A DNA stretch of 64,000 bases from Dyella terrae (GTDB lineage Bacteria > Pseudomonadota > Gammaproteobacteria > Xanthomonadales > Rhodanobacteraceae). The DNA is taken from contig NZ_SIZZ01000001.1 in assembly GCF_004322705.1 (NCBI RefSeq), positions 1,302,001 to 1,366,000 on the forward strand. Direction: 5' to 3'. Both the position numbers and the translations under genes were made by a program. A model generated the notes under the pieces. That model was not told the origin of the DNA. It saw only the letters and a program-made list of their open reading frames with translations, and searched no databases. Within the stretch, counting starts at the first letter, position 1; every line of letters starts with the position of its first letter. Of this stretch, positions 46,058 to 55,918 are shown in pieces.

Positions 46058-46510
46058 TCAGAAAGACGCGTCGACCGCCTGCGTCACGCGCAGAACGGAA
46101 TGGTCGCCTGTACGCTGCTTCCAGGCATCGCGAATGGCCTCGATGCCGGCGCGGTCGGCGGGGGTGTTGCGATGGATGATCAGCAATTCCTTGGAACGGA
46201 GGCGTTCGGGGGACGCTTCGCCGGGCTCCTTCCACTGTCCGTAAACGTCGACGACGCTGAGTCCGGCCGGGAAGCGCGGTGTGACCACGTCGTCCAGGAA
46301 GCGGCGCCAGCGGGCTTCGTCGTCCGCCGCCGAATGACCGTCTGCCGGACCCACGCCGAAATAAAGGCGGGTCTCAAACCAGATCGGCGCGCCACCCCCG
46401 GAAGCTGTATCAACCGCTGAGAGCGTGCTGCGCGATGCTGGCGCAGACGATGCGCATGCCGTTATCAGCAGCATCACGAACACCACCAAAGCGTGCCTTA
46501 TCCGCTGCAT
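46058..46510 (-). CDS. DUF3574 lipoprotein
   Basis: This 150-residue protein has a lipoprotein signal (LVVFVMLLITACASSAP, Cys19) and one DUF3574 domain: FETRLYFGVGPADG at the start, WRRFLDDVVTPRFPAGLSVV, and VYGQWKEPGEASPERLRSKE. The family has no assigned function; proteins are small periplasmic lipoproteins. The ATG at 46510 with GGGGG upstream gives the signal; the frame is open far upstream but unconserved. It is the first gene of a pair with the NCS2-like permease and is divergent from recC. Confidence 0.83.
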   Translation of the reverse strand: MQRIRHALVVFVMLLITACASSAPASRSTLSAVDTASGGGAPIWFETRLYFGVGPADGHSAADDEARWRRFLDDVVTPRFPAGLSVVDVYGQWKEPGEASPERLRSKELLIIHRNTPADRAGIEAIRDAWKQRTGDHSVLRVTQAVDASF

Positions 46511-46684
46511 TCGTGACCCCCCGTACGCATTTGGACGTCCATTTGCGGAGTCCCTCGACGCGCGAAGTATTGACATGAAGCTCTTACGATGCAACAAATG
46601 GCGCGCCCAACGCTTCAAGGCGTCCGGCCCACTGCCAGCAACACCGCTTGTCCCCGCCGGAAATATCGGCACCGACCAGCCCCT

Positions 46685-46712
46685 GCCGCCGCATGTTTCG
46701 ACATGCGGCGGC
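46685..46712. repeat. perfect 12-base-pair hairpin with TTCG loop in the recC leader
   Basis: GCCGCCGCATGT (46685-46696) and ACATGCGGCGGC (46701-46712) are perfectly inverted around a TTCG tetraloop, an exceptionally stable RNA fold. Flanking CCGACC and GGTCGG can extend the structure outward. There is no T run in either direction. It sits in the 282-base gap between the DUF3574 gene and recC; the rest of that gap shows a TTGACA at 46570-46575 without a convincing -10. Confidence 0.75.
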
Positions 46713-46792
46713 ACGGTCGGAGGACCTCCCCTCGCCACCCGGCTCCCAGTCATGGACAATCCGTCCATGCGCGCAACCGCCCTCCTTTCGCC

Positions 46793-49700
46793 GTGACATC
46801 GTCACTGCCCCTCCCCTTCACGACGCCGATCGAACCAGGCCTGATGGTTATCCATGGCAATCGCCTGGAGGATCTGCGTGACCTGCTCACCGCCTGGCTT
46901 TCGCGCGCACCGCTGCGCCCGCTGGAAAGCGAACTGATGCTCGTGCAAAGCAACGGCATCGCCCAGTGGCTGAAGCTGGCATTGGCGCGACCGGCGTCAC
47001 AGGGTGGCCTGGGCATCAGCGCGGCGGTCGATGTCGAGCTGCCGGGACGATTTCTCTGGCTGGCCTACCGCGCCGTGCTCGGTCACGACGCGGTGCCGCC
47101 AACGTCGCCCTTTGACAAGGCGCGCCTCACCTGGCGGCTGTTACGCCTGATCCCCGCGCATCGGGACGAACCCGCCTTTCGGCCGTTGTGCGACTTCCTT
47201 GGTGATGATCCTGACTGGCGCAAACGCTTCCAGCTCGCCTCGCGTATCGCCGACCTGTTCGACCAGTACCAGGTCTACCGATCGCACTGGCTGGATGCAT
47301 GGGAACGTGGCGAGGATGCACTTCCGGATGACTGGCGCGGACGCAGCACGCCGCTGACCGACGACCAGCGCTGGCAACCTGCCCTGTGGCGCCTGCTGCT
47401 CGAAGACGTCGGGCCCGGTGAGCGCGACACCCATCGCGCCGCGGTGCACCTGCGCTTCATGGAGGCGGCGCGGCAACTGCGGAGCCGACCGGCGGGCCTG
47501 CCGCGACGCGTGGTCGTGTTCGGCATCTCGTCCTTGCCGCAACAGACGCTGGAGGCGCTGACCGCGCTGGCCGATCACTGCCAGATCTTCCTGGTGGTCG
47601 CCAATCCCTGCCGCCACTACTGGGCCGACATCATCGAGGATCGCGAACTCCTGCGTGCGGATCAGAAGCGTCATGCCGGCAAACCCGGCCTCCCCGCCGC
47701 GCTCAACTTCGAAGAGATGCATCTTCATGCCAACCCCTTGCTGGCCGCATGGGGCAAACAAGGCCGTGACTACATTCGCCTGCTCGATGCCTTCGATCGA
47801 CCGGAGCGCTATCGCCCGCAGTTCGCCGCCTGGCAGCGCGGCATCGATCTTTTTGAGGATACCCGGCGCGCCAACTTGCTCGAACAGGTGCAGCAGGCAG
47901 TACTCGACCTCGAACCGCTGCCGCGTGATCCCGCGCAGCGGCAGCCATGGCATGCGGACGATCCGTCGATCCGCTTTCACATAGCCCACAGTCCGCAACG
48001 CGAAGTCGAAATCCTGCACGATCACCTGCTGGCGATGTTCGAGCGCGCCGCGCGGGAGGGCAGCCCGCTGAGCGCACGTGACGTCATCGTGATGGTGCCT
48101 GACATCCAGACCTATGCGCCGCATGTGCAGGCGGTGTTCGGTCGCATCCCGCGCGACGACCCACGCCACCTGCCCTACTCGCTCGCCGACCAGCCCGACC
48201 GGGGCACCGTGCCCTTGCTCGTGGCGCTGGAGCAATTGCTGTCGTTGCCGGAATCGCGCTTCACGGTGAGCGACATACTTGATCTGCTCGACGTGCCATC
48301 GCTGCGCCAGCGTTTCGGATTCGACGAAGCGAGCCTTCCGACCCTGCGCCGCTGGATCGAGGACTGCGGCATCCGCTGGGGACTCGATGGCGCCCAAAAG
48401 GCCACACTGGGACTTCCGCCCGAGCCGCAGAACAGCTGGCGCTTCGGATTGCGTCGCATGTTGCTGGGCTACGCCACCGGCTATGGCGACATCTGGGAAG
48501 GCATCGCGCCCCATGGCGATGTGGGCGGCCTGGATGCGGCCCTGCTCGGCCCCTTGAGCCAGCTGATCGATGCGCTGGAAGCCAGCTGGCGCAACCTGGG
48601 CGAACCTGCGACGCCACACGCCTGGGTGGAACGACTGCGCCGCCTGCTGCGCGACTTCTTCGATGCCGAGGAACAGGGCGACAGCGACCGGCTGGTGCGC
48701 CTGGACGACGCCCTCGACACCTGGCTCGACGCCTGCGACGAGGCGAGGCTGGTGCAGCCGTTGCCGCTCAACATCGTCCGCGAGCACTGGTTGTCGACCG
48801 TCGACGAAGCGCGCCTGTCGCAGCGTTTCATGGGCGGCGCGGTGAGCTTTGGCACCCTCATGCCGATGCGTGCGATCCCGTTCCGCGTGGTCTGCCTCCT
48901 GGGCATGAACGATGACGATTATCCGCGTCGCCAGATGCCGGCGGACTTCGATCTGATGGCCTTGCCGGGCCACGGCTGCCCCGGTGATCGTTCGCGGCGC
49001 GAAGACGACCGCTACCTGTTTCTGGAGGCCATGCTGTCAGCGCGCGATGCGCTGCATGTCAGCTGGGTGGGCCGCAGCGCGCGCGACAACGCCGTGCTGC
49101 CGCCGTCGGTGCTGGTCAGCCAGCTGCGTGATTACCTGGGCGCGGGCTGGTTCCTCGCAGGGCAACCGGACGGTGACCTGCTCTCCGCGATGACGACCGA
49201 GTACCCGTTGCAGCCATTCAGTGCACGCTATTTTGAAGCCAGTGCGGACCCGCACATCTTCACTTATGCGCACGAGTGGCAACGCGCCCATGTTGCGCCC
49301 GACGTAACGGCGCCGTCCCCGCTGGAGCCCTGGCAACCGGAAGCCGCACTGAGCCTGGGCCATCTCCAGGATTTCCTGGCGCGCCCGGTGCGTTTCTTTT
49401 TCCGTCAGCGCCTGAAAGTGAACTTTGGCGGCGAGCAGGCGGACACGGTCAACGACGAGCCATTCACCCTGGATCGCCTCTCCACGTACGCCGCCGTGCG
49501 GGAGATCCTGGACGAAGCCATGGGCGCCGACGAAGGCGACGACACCACGGCAAGGGTGGCCGCTTCGGCGCAGCGCTGGATCGCCGAAGGCCGATTGCCA
49601 CCCGGCGGGTTCGGACCGCTGTGGGCGGAGGCGATCGCGCGCGAAGCACAGCACCTCTTGCGCGCCTGGTCGGCGGTGACCGCCGACTGCCCGCGCGTGA

Positions 49701-50272
49701 ACGACAAGTTCGAGCTGCGCTATGAAGCACACGGCCTGGTGGTCGAGGAATGGCTGGCCGACCTGCGCCGTAACGAAGCGGGCGAACTTGTACGCGTCGA
49801 GCTGATCCAGGGCGAATTTGCCAAGGCGAAATCACCACGCCTGGAAAAGTTGATTCCGGCCTGGGTCACTCACCTCCTGGCGCATGCCTGCGACGTGCGC
49901 ATGCACACCTTCATCGTGGCGCACGACGGCCTGTCGCAGTTCGCACCCTTACCCGCGGGGCATGCACGGGCCCTGCTGGACGATCTCCTGCGTGCCTTGC
50001 GACGTGGCCTGGATGCGCCACTGCCTGTCGCCCGCAAGACAGCCATCGCCTGGTTGCTTGCCGAAAGCGAGGGCAAGGACGCCGAAGAGGCCGCACGCAA
50101 GCAGTTTGACCGCAACGAAGGGGATCGCTACCACCGCGCGGAGATCGACGAAGACCCCTACCTTGCACGGGCGTGGCCGCAGTTCGAGGCGATGCGATCC
50201 GCCGGCTTCGACGCCTGGCTCCCGCTGTATCGACCGCTCGTCGCGGCATGGCGTCAGGGAGGCGAGGCATGA
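46793..50272 (+). CDS. recC: exodeoxyribonuclease V gamma subunit RecC
   Basis: RecC is the scaffold and Chi-recognition subunit of the RecBCD helicase-nuclease that resects double-strand breaks for RecA. The protein of about 1159 residues starts with the family motif LMVIHGNRLEDLRDLLTAWL and MLVQSNGIAQWLKLALA, as in E. coli RecC. A helicase-like core lacks Walker motifs, and a mid-protein LLGMNDDDYPRRQ stretch is typical. The start is uncertain: GTG 46793 gives a short leader, ATG 46844 begins right at MVIHGN. The stop overlaps recB by 4 bases. The order recC-recB-recD without ptrA is usual outside enterics. Confidence 0.93.
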   Translation: MTSSLPLPFTTPIEPGLMVIHGNRLEDLRDLLTAWLSRAPLRPLESELMLVQSNGIAQWLKLALARPASQGGLGISAAVDVELPGRFLWLAYRAVLGHDAVPPTSPFDKARLTWRLLRLIPAHRDEPAFRPLCDFLGDDPDWRKRFQLASRIADLFDQYQVYRSHWLDAWERGEDALPDDWRGRSTPLTDDQRWQPALWRLLLEDVGPGERDTHRAAVHLRFMEAARQLRSRPAGLPRRVVVFGISSLPQQTLEALTALADHCQIFLVVANPCRHYWADIIEDRELLRADQKRHAGKPGLPAALNFEEMHLHANPLLAAWGKQGRDYIRLLDAFDRPERYRPQFAAWQRGIDLFEDTRRANLLEQVQQAVLDLEPLPRDPAQRQPWHADDPSIRFHIAHSPQREVEILHDHLLAMFERAAREGSPLSARDVIVMVPDIQTYAPHVQAVFGRIPRDDPRHLPYSLADQPDRGTVPLLVALEQLLSLPESRFTVSDILDLLDVPSLRQRFGFDEASLPTLRRWIEDCGIRWGLDGAQKATLGLPPEPQNSWRFGLRRMLLGYATGYGDIWEGIAPHGDVGGLDAALLGPLSQLIDALEASWRNLGEPATPHAWVERLRRLLRDFFDAEEQGDSDRLVRLDDALDTWLDACDEARLVQPLPLNIVREHWLSTVDEARLSQRFMGGAVSFGTLMPMRAIPFRVVCLLGMNDDDYPRRQMPADFDLMALPGHGCPGDRSRREDDRYLFLEAMLSARDALHVSWVGRSARDNAVLPPSVLVSQLRDYLGAGWFLAGQPDGDLLSAMTTEYPLQPFSARYFEASADPHIFTYAHEWQRAHVAPDVTAPSPLEPWQPEAALSLGHLQDFLARPVRFFFRQRLKVNFGGEQADTVNDEPFTLDRLSTYAAVREILDEAMGADEGDDTTARVAASAQRWIAEGRLPPGGFGPLWAEAIAREAQHLLRAWSAVTADCPRVNDKFELRYEAHGLVVEEWLADLRRNEAGELVRVELIQGEFAKAKSPRLEKLIPAWVTHLLAHACDVRMHTFIVAHDGLSQFAPLPAGHARALLDDLLRALRRGLDAPLPVARKTAIAWLLAESEGKDAEEAARKQFDRNEGDRYHRAEIDEDPYLARAWPQFEAMRSAGFDAWLPLYRPLVAAWRQGGEA

Positions 50273-53200
50273 GCATGCAAGCGCTCGCCCCACTGCAGTT
50301 GCCGCTGCGTGGCATCCAGCTCATTGAAGCAAGCGCCGGCACCGGCAAGACCTGGACCATCACCGCGCTCTACTTGCGTCTGGTGCTTGGCCACGGCACG
50401 GCGATGCCGCTGTTGCCGTCCCAGATCCTCGTGCTGACCTTTACCAAGGCGTCCACCGCCGAACTGCGTGATCGCATTCGCGCGCGACTGGCGGAAGCGG
50501 CGCTGGCGTTCCGCCATCCGGAAGATGCCGACCCCTTCCTGCGCGACTTGATGGCCGCTTATCCGGATCCCGCGGCCCGCGCCCTGGCAGCGCGCCAGCT
50601 GGAACTGGCGGCGCAATGGATGGACGAGGCGGCGATTCACACCATCCACGGCTGGTCACAGCGCATGCTGGTTCAGCACGCTTTCGACAGCGGCCACGCC
50701 TTCGACCAGGACACCGATATCGACGAAAGCGAGTTGCTCGCCGAAGCCGTACGCGACTACTGGCGCCTCGAATGCCTGACGCTCGACCGCCACAGCGCCG
50801 CGCAACTCCAGCGCTGGTGGGCGTCACCGGAAGATTTGCAGCGGGACGTGCGTGACTGGGTCCGTAAACCGGAGGCCCAGTGGCGACTGGATGGCAAGCC
50901 ATTGCCGGCATCGGCGAGCATTCGGGAGCTGCTGGCGAGCGCCATCGACGCGCGCACCGCCGCCGAGGCGCAGGCGCGGGGTTGTTGGCGCGAGCATCGT
51001 CATTCGATCGAACAGCTTATGTGGCAGGCCACGGAGCAGTCGTCACTCAACGCCAACTCGTACAAACCAGCGCGCCTGCCGTCCGATCTCGGCGATATGG
51101 CGAACTGGAGCGAAGGCGCGCCAATCGATGCGTCGGTACTGGAGCGTTTCCAGTCTTCCAAACTGGCCCGCGCCACCCGGAAGGGTGCGACGACGCCGGA
51201 GCACGAAGCCTTCGCACGGATCGAAGCCCTGCTTGAATGCGAACAGGCGCTCGGCGATCTGGCGCCACGCATCCTCGCCCACGCGATCCCCTGGCTCGCC
51301 CATCGCATCGATGACACCAAGCAGCGACGCGCGCAGCTGGGCTTCGATGACATGCTCAAGCGCTTCGACCAGGCGCTGCAGGGCATCAGCGGCCATCGTC
51401 TGGCCGCAACGGTCACTACCCAGTATCCGATCGCACTGATCGACGAATTCCAGGACACCGATCCCCTGCAGTGGCGCATCTTCAGCCGTCTCTATGCCGA
51501 TCGGCCCGAACTCGGTCTCCTGCTCATCGGCGATCCCAAGCAGGCGATCTACGGCTTTCGCGGTGCGGACATCCACACCTACCTGCGCGCGCGCGAACAC
51601 GCTGACCGACCGATGTGGACACTGCAGACCAACTACCGGTCGACAGCCTCCCTCGTGCAGGCGGTCAACCACGTCTTCGCGCGCGCGGATGCGTTTCCGG
51701 CAGGCGCCTTCGGTTTCGGTCACGGCGCATCGGGCTTGCCCTTCCAGCCGGCGCTTGCGCGCGGACGTGACGATCGCCTGACCCTGGATGGCGAGGACAT
51801 GCCAGCCCTGCAGTGGGCGTTGCTGGAACCGGGTCAACTGGTCGGCAGCACGCGCTATCGCGAACACATGGCGGCCCACGCGGCCGCCTGGCTGGTCGAA
51901 CTTCTGGCGGCGGCGCGTGAGGGCCGCTGCGGCTTCGCGTCGGAGCAAGGTGACTTGCGCGCCTTGCAGCCATCGGACATCGCGATCCTGGTGCGCAAGG
52001 GCGCCGAGGCATCGGCGATGCGACATGCGCTCTCGCAGCGCGGACTGAAAAGCGTCTACCTGTCCGATCGCGATTCCGTGTTTGCCGCCGCCGAAGCGCA
52101 GGACCTGTCGCTTTGGCTGCGTGCGTGCGCGGAGCCCGCCTCCGACCGCGCCATGCGCGCGGCGCTGGCAACCCCGGGGCTCGGCATGGATTACGCCGGG
52201 CTGGATCGCCTCAACAGCGACGAGGCGCATTGGGAGGCGATGGGTCAGCGCTTCCAGGCCTTCCACGACACGTGGTTGCATCACGGCGTGCTCGCCATGC
52301 TGCACGATGTCCTGCATGCCTTCGATGTGCCGGCGCGATGGCTCGCCCGCGTCGATGGCGAGCGCGCGCTGACCAATCTCCTCCACCTGGCCGAGCTCCT
52401 GCAGCACGCATCGACTACGCTGGACGGGCAGCATGCACTGATTCGCTACCTCGCCGAACAGATCGCTGATGCTGCGGCCGGCCAGATGGACACGGCCGAG
52501 GAACAGATCGTGCGACTCGAAAGCGAGGCCGATCTGATCAAGGTCGTCACCATCCATAAATCCAAGGGTCTCGAATACCCGCTGGTGTTGCTGCCTTTTG
52601 CCAGCGCGCCGGCCAGGGCTTCGGACACCGTCGTCTGGCATGCCGACGATGGCAGTACGCTCATGGATCTGTTGCCCAGCGACGAAGCCCGACTAAAGAA
52701 CGCTCGCGAGAGCCTCCAGGAAGACCTTCGCCTGCTCTACGTGGCACTGACCCGTCCGCGCTATGCCTGCTGGATTGGTGTCGCCGCCATCAACCAGAAC
52801 CGCAGCAAGTCCTCTTGCCTGCACGACACGGCGGTGGGTTACCTGCTCCACGGCGGCGAGTCGATCGATGCCGCGCAGTTGCCGGCGTTGCTCTCCGAGG
52901 CCACCGCCGGATCCCCCGACGCCAGCGTGCGCGCACTGCCACGCGACCCTTCAACGACTGCGCTTCCGCCGGCGCGCGATGCCCATGCAAACGCCCGGAC
53001 GGCACGCCACTATGCCGGCAAACCGCAGTCACGCTGGTGGATCGCCAGCTATACCGCGTTGCGCTACAGCGAAGAGGTCCTACCGACCGACATACCGGCA
53101 CCGGAGACGGCAACGCAGGCCCGTATCGCCGAACTGGCGCCCGCGCCGCCCGAGCCGTCGCCTGCGGTAGCCGCGGGCATTCACGCTTTCCCTGCCGGTG

Positions 53201-53922
53201 CGGTGCCGGGCACGTTCCTGCATGACTTGCTGGAGTGGGTGGCTGCGCAAGGTTTCGCCGCAGTCGCCGCCGACCCGGCGCTCGCGGCAGAAGAAATCGC
53301 CCGTCGCGCGGAGCGCCGTGATTATGGCCTCCATGTCGAAACCCTGCGCCATTGGCTGCAAGACTGGCTCCATGCGCCGCTGCCCGTTCACGGCGAGCCG
53401 ACAAGTCTCGGGCAGTTGCCACCCTCTCCTGCCTATCGCGCGGAGCTGGAATTCTGGTTCAGCGTCGATCATGTCGACACGCTCGCCCTGGACCGACTCG
53501 TCTGCGCACATACGCTTGGCGCACGACCTCGCGTCCCGCTGTTGCGCGACCAGCTCAACGGCATGCTCAAGGGATTCATCGACCTGCTGTTCGAACACGA
53601 AGGCCGCTACTACGTGGTCGACTACAAATCCAACAAGCTCGGCGCCGATGCGACGTCGTACACCGCCGATGCGGTGCGCGACTCCGTGCTGCGCGAACGA
53701 TACGATCTCCAGTACGCCATCTACACCCTCGCCTTGCATCGACAGTTGCGCGTGCGCCTGCCGGACTACGACTACGAGCGGCACGTGGGCGGTGTCATGT
53801 ACCTGTACCTTCGCGGCATCGATGGCCCCTGTGGCGGCATTCACCAGGAGCGCCTGCCTTATGCACTGGTCGAAGCCATGGATGCACTGTTTGCCGGACA
53901 GGAGGCCCCGACGCATGCATGA
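50269..53922 (+). CDS. recB: exodeoxyribonuclease V beta subunit RecB
   Basis: RecB is the 3'-5' helicase and the only nuclease of RecBCD. The 1217 residues show Walker A EASAGTGKTWTITALYLRL near the start and motif II ALIDEFQDTDPLQW. They also show LLIGDPKQAIYGFRGADIHT, motif V VVTIHKSKGLEYPLVLLPFA and motif VI LYVALTRPRYACW. The C-terminal nuclease domain has its catalytic YYVVDYKSNKLG with Asp and Lys. The ATG at 50269 overlaps the recC stop and follows GGGAGGCGAGG. It overlaps recD by 8 bases. All residues needed for activity appear intact. Confidence 0.96.
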   Translation: MSMQALAPLQLPLRGIQLIEASAGTGKTWTITALYLRLVLGHGTAMPLLPSQILVLTFTKASTAELRDRIRARLAEAALAFRHPEDADPFLRDLMAAYPDPAARALAARQLELAAQWMDEAAIHTIHGWSQRMLVQHAFDSGHAFDQDTDIDESELLAEAVRDYWRLECLTLDRHSAAQLQRWWASPEDLQRDVRDWVRKPEAQWRLDGKPLPASASIRELLASAIDARTAAEAQARGCWREHRHSIEQLMWQATEQSSLNANSYKPARLPSDLGDMANWSEGAPIDASVLERFQSSKLARATRKGATTPEHEAFARIEALLECEQALGDLAPRILAHAIPWLAHRIDDTKQRRAQLGFDDMLKRFDQALQGISGHRLAATVTTQYPIALIDEFQDTDPLQWRIFSRLYADRPELGLLLIGDPKQAIYGFRGADIHTYLRAREHADRPMWTLQTNYRSTASLVQAVNHVFARADAFPAGAFGFGHGASGLPFQPALARGRDDRLTLDGEDMPALQWALLEPGQLVGSTRYREHMAAHAAAWLVELLAAAREGRCGFASEQGDLRALQPSDIAILVRKGAEASAMRHALSQRGLKSVYLSDRDSVFAAAEAQDLSLWLRACAEPASDRAMRAALATPGLGMDYAGLDRLNSDEAHWEAMGQRFQAFHDTWLHHGVLAMLHDVLHAFDVPARWLARVDGERALTNLLHLAELLQHASTTLDGQHALIRYLAEQIADAAAGQMDTAEEQIVRLESEADLIKVVTIHKSKGLEYPLVLLPFASAPARASDTVVWHADDGSTLMDLLPSDEARLKNARESLQEDLRLLYVALTRPRYACWIGVAAINQNRSKSSCLHDTAVGYLLHGGESIDAAQLPALLSEATAGSPDASVRALPRDPSTTALPPARDAHANARTARHYAGKPQSRWWIASYTALRYSEEVLPTDIPAPETATQARIAELAPAPPEPSPAVAAGIHAFPAGAVPGTFLHDLLEWVAAQGFAAVAADPALAAEEIARRAERRDYGLHVETLRHWLQDWLHAPLPVHGEPTSLGQLPPSPAYRAELEFWFSVDHVDTLALDRLVCAHTLGARPRVPLLRDQLNGMLKGFIDLLFEHEGRYYVVDYKSNKLGADATSYTADAVRDSVLRERYDLQYAIYTLALHRQLRVRLPDYDYERHVGGVMYLYLRGIDGPCGGIHQERLPYALVEAMDALFAGQEAPTHA

Positions 53923-55828
53923 CGATGCACGCCTCCAGTGGACCCTCAGCGATGAAGCAAAAACGCATCTGCGCGCGCTCGATCTCGCTTTCGCCCGCTT
54001 CCTCGCCTCCATGGATGCCGCGGCGAGCGCGGACTGGCTGCTGCTCGCTGCCCTTCTGAGCAGGCAGCTGGCCGACGGGCACCTTTGCATGGATCTGGCT
54101 CAATGGATGCGCGCGGCCGAGGAACAGGCCTGGCCGCCCGCCTGGCGCGATGCCATAAGGCGTACAAGCGGGCAGCCTGCGCCGGCCTGGCTTTCGGACG
54201 GGACCGGCCACGCTCCGGTGGTTCGCGACGGCACGCGACTCTACTTGCGTCGCTATTGGGATCACGAGCGTACCGTCGCACGGGCGATCGGGCTGCGACT
54301 GGGCACGGATACCCATTCGTCCGCCGCACTGGAACAGACCATCGGCGCACTGTTTACCGATGCGCGGGCGCCCGACTGGTCGCGCGTCGCCGCTGCCATT
54401 GCATGCCAGGGCGCCTTCACGGTCATCACGGGCGGCCCGGGCACCGGCAAGACAACCACGGTCGTTCGCTTGCTCGCGATTTTGCAGGCCCGGCAGCTCG
54501 CATCCGGAACGGGACCGCTGCGCATTCGGCTCGCTGCCCCAACCGGCAAGGCCGCCGCACGACTGACGGCCTCCATCGAGGGCCAGCTGTCGACGCTGCC
54601 CGTCGACCCTTCGGTGCGCGCCGCGATCCCTTCGCAGGTCGAGACGCTGCATCGCCTGCTGGGCGCGCGTCCTGACACGCGTGCGTTTGCCTATCACGCA
54701 CGACGTCCACTCGCCCTCGATGTGCTGGTCATCGACGAGGCTTCGATGGTCGACCTGGAGATGATGGCCGCCGTGCTGGCGGCGTTGCCCGACACCGCGC
54801 GCCTGATCCTGCTGGGTGACAAAGATCAGCTGTCGTCCGTGGAGGCCGGCGCCGTCCTGGGTGACTTGTGCCGTCGCGCCGATGCGGGGCACTACACGAC
54901 GACGACCGCACGCTGGATCGCCGCGACGACGGGCGACGATATCCAGCCCTGGGTAAGCGAGGATGCGCGCCCGCTCGATCAGCACATCGTGATGCTAAGG
55001 CACAGCCATCGCTTCGACGCCGACAGCGGCATCGGTCGACTGGCACACGCTGTGAATACGGGCGATGCAGGCCATGCGCAATCCTTGCTGGAAAGCCAGC
55101 ATGCCGGCCTGGCATGGACCGATGGCGCATGCGACCTGCGGACCTTGCGCGAACTCGTACTTGGCGAAAGCGGGGCCGGCTACCGCGCCTATCTCGACGT
55201 CATACATCGTGACCGTCCTCCGGCCGGCGCCGCCCCGGACGCATTCGAAGCCTGGGCTCGCGAAGCACTGCATGCTTTTGGCCGGTTCCAATTGCTGTGT
55301 GCGGTGCGCCACGGCGAGGAGGGCACGGGCCGGATCAACCAGCGCGTGGAGGAAATCCTGCAACGCGAAGGCCTCGTCGATGCCAGTCATGCCTGGTACG
55401 AAGGGCGTCCCGTCCTGGTCACCCGCAATGATTACGCACTGGGCCTGATGAATGGCGATGTCGGCCTGACGCTGCGCATGCCCAATGACGAGGGTGAGAC
55501 GGTGCTGCGCGTGGTCTTCCTGGTCAGCGACCCTCGCCGGGGACGCGTTGACACCATCCGATGCGTGCTGCCCTCGCGATTGGGAGCGCTCGAATCGGTA
55601 TTCGCGATGACCGTCCATAAGTCACAGGGCTCGGAATTCGATCACACCGCTCTCATCCTGCCCGGACGACGCAGTGCCGTCGCCACCCGAGAGTTGCTCT
55701 ATACCGGAATCACCCGTGCCCGCTCGAAATTCAGCCTGATCGCACCTGCGGCCATGCTGGGCGAAACCATCCGGCAGAGGGTGTCGCGGCATTCCGGACT
55801 GGCCGAACGCCTGGCAGGCGACGACTGA
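53915..55828 (+). CDS. recD: exodeoxyribonuclease V alpha subunit RecD
   Basis: RecD is the 5'-3' helicase that drives fast unwinding by RecBCD. The 637 residues contain Walker A VITGGPGTGKTTTVVRLLAI and Walker B DVLVIDEASMVDLEMM. Motif III is LLGDKDQLSSVEAGAVLGDL, with further motifs MTVHKSQGSEFDHTALILP and ELLYTGITRARSKF near the end. GGAGG lies 10 bases before the ATG at 53915, inside the recB end. It closes the operon, with a terminator 28 bases downstream. Confidence 0.95.
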   Translation: MHDDARLQWTLSDEAKTHLRALDLAFARFLASMDAAASADWLLLAALLSRQLADGHLCMDLAQWMRAAEEQAWPPAWRDAIRRTSGQPAPAWLSDGTGHAPVVRDGTRLYLRRYWDHERTVARAIGLRLGTDTHSSAALEQTIGALFTDARAPDWSRVAAAIACQGAFTVITGGPGTGKTTTVVRLLAILQARQLASGTGPLRIRLAAPTGKAAARLTASIEGQLSTLPVDPSVRAAIPSQVETLHRLLGARPDTRAFAYHARRPLALDVLVIDEASMVDLEMMAAVLAALPDTARLILLGDKDQLSSVEAGAVLGDLCRRADAGHYTTTTARWIAATTGDDIQPWVSEDARPLDQHIVMLRHSHRFDADSGIGRLAHAVNTGDAGHAQSLLESQHAGLAWTDGACDLRTLRELVLGESGAGYRAYLDVIHRDRPPAGAAPDAFEAWAREALHAFGRFQLLCAVRHGEEGTGRINQRVEEILQREGLVDASHAWYEGRPVLVTRNDYALGLMNGDVGLTLRMPNDEGETVLRVVFLVSDPRRGRVDTIRCVLPSRLGALESVFAMTVHKSQGSEFDHTALILPGRRSAVATRELLYTGITRARSKFSLIAPAAMLGETIRQRVSRHSGLAERLAGDD

Positions 55829-55856
55829 CCCGTGGGTGGCCCCTCACCCAAACAAG

Positions 55857-55882
55857 AAAAGAGCGGCCTGGGCCGCTCTTTT
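55857..55882. terminator. bidirectional terminator between recD and fimT
   Basis: AAAAGAGCGGCC (55857-55868) and GGCCGCTCTTTT (55871-55882) are perfectly inverted. The A and T runs on each side make it work in both directions, ending the recCBD operon and the convergent pilin operon. Confidence 0.93.
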
Positions 55883-55918
55883 CGTTCTCTTGCATCCGGG
55901 ATGGGCCTCGCGCCGGGG

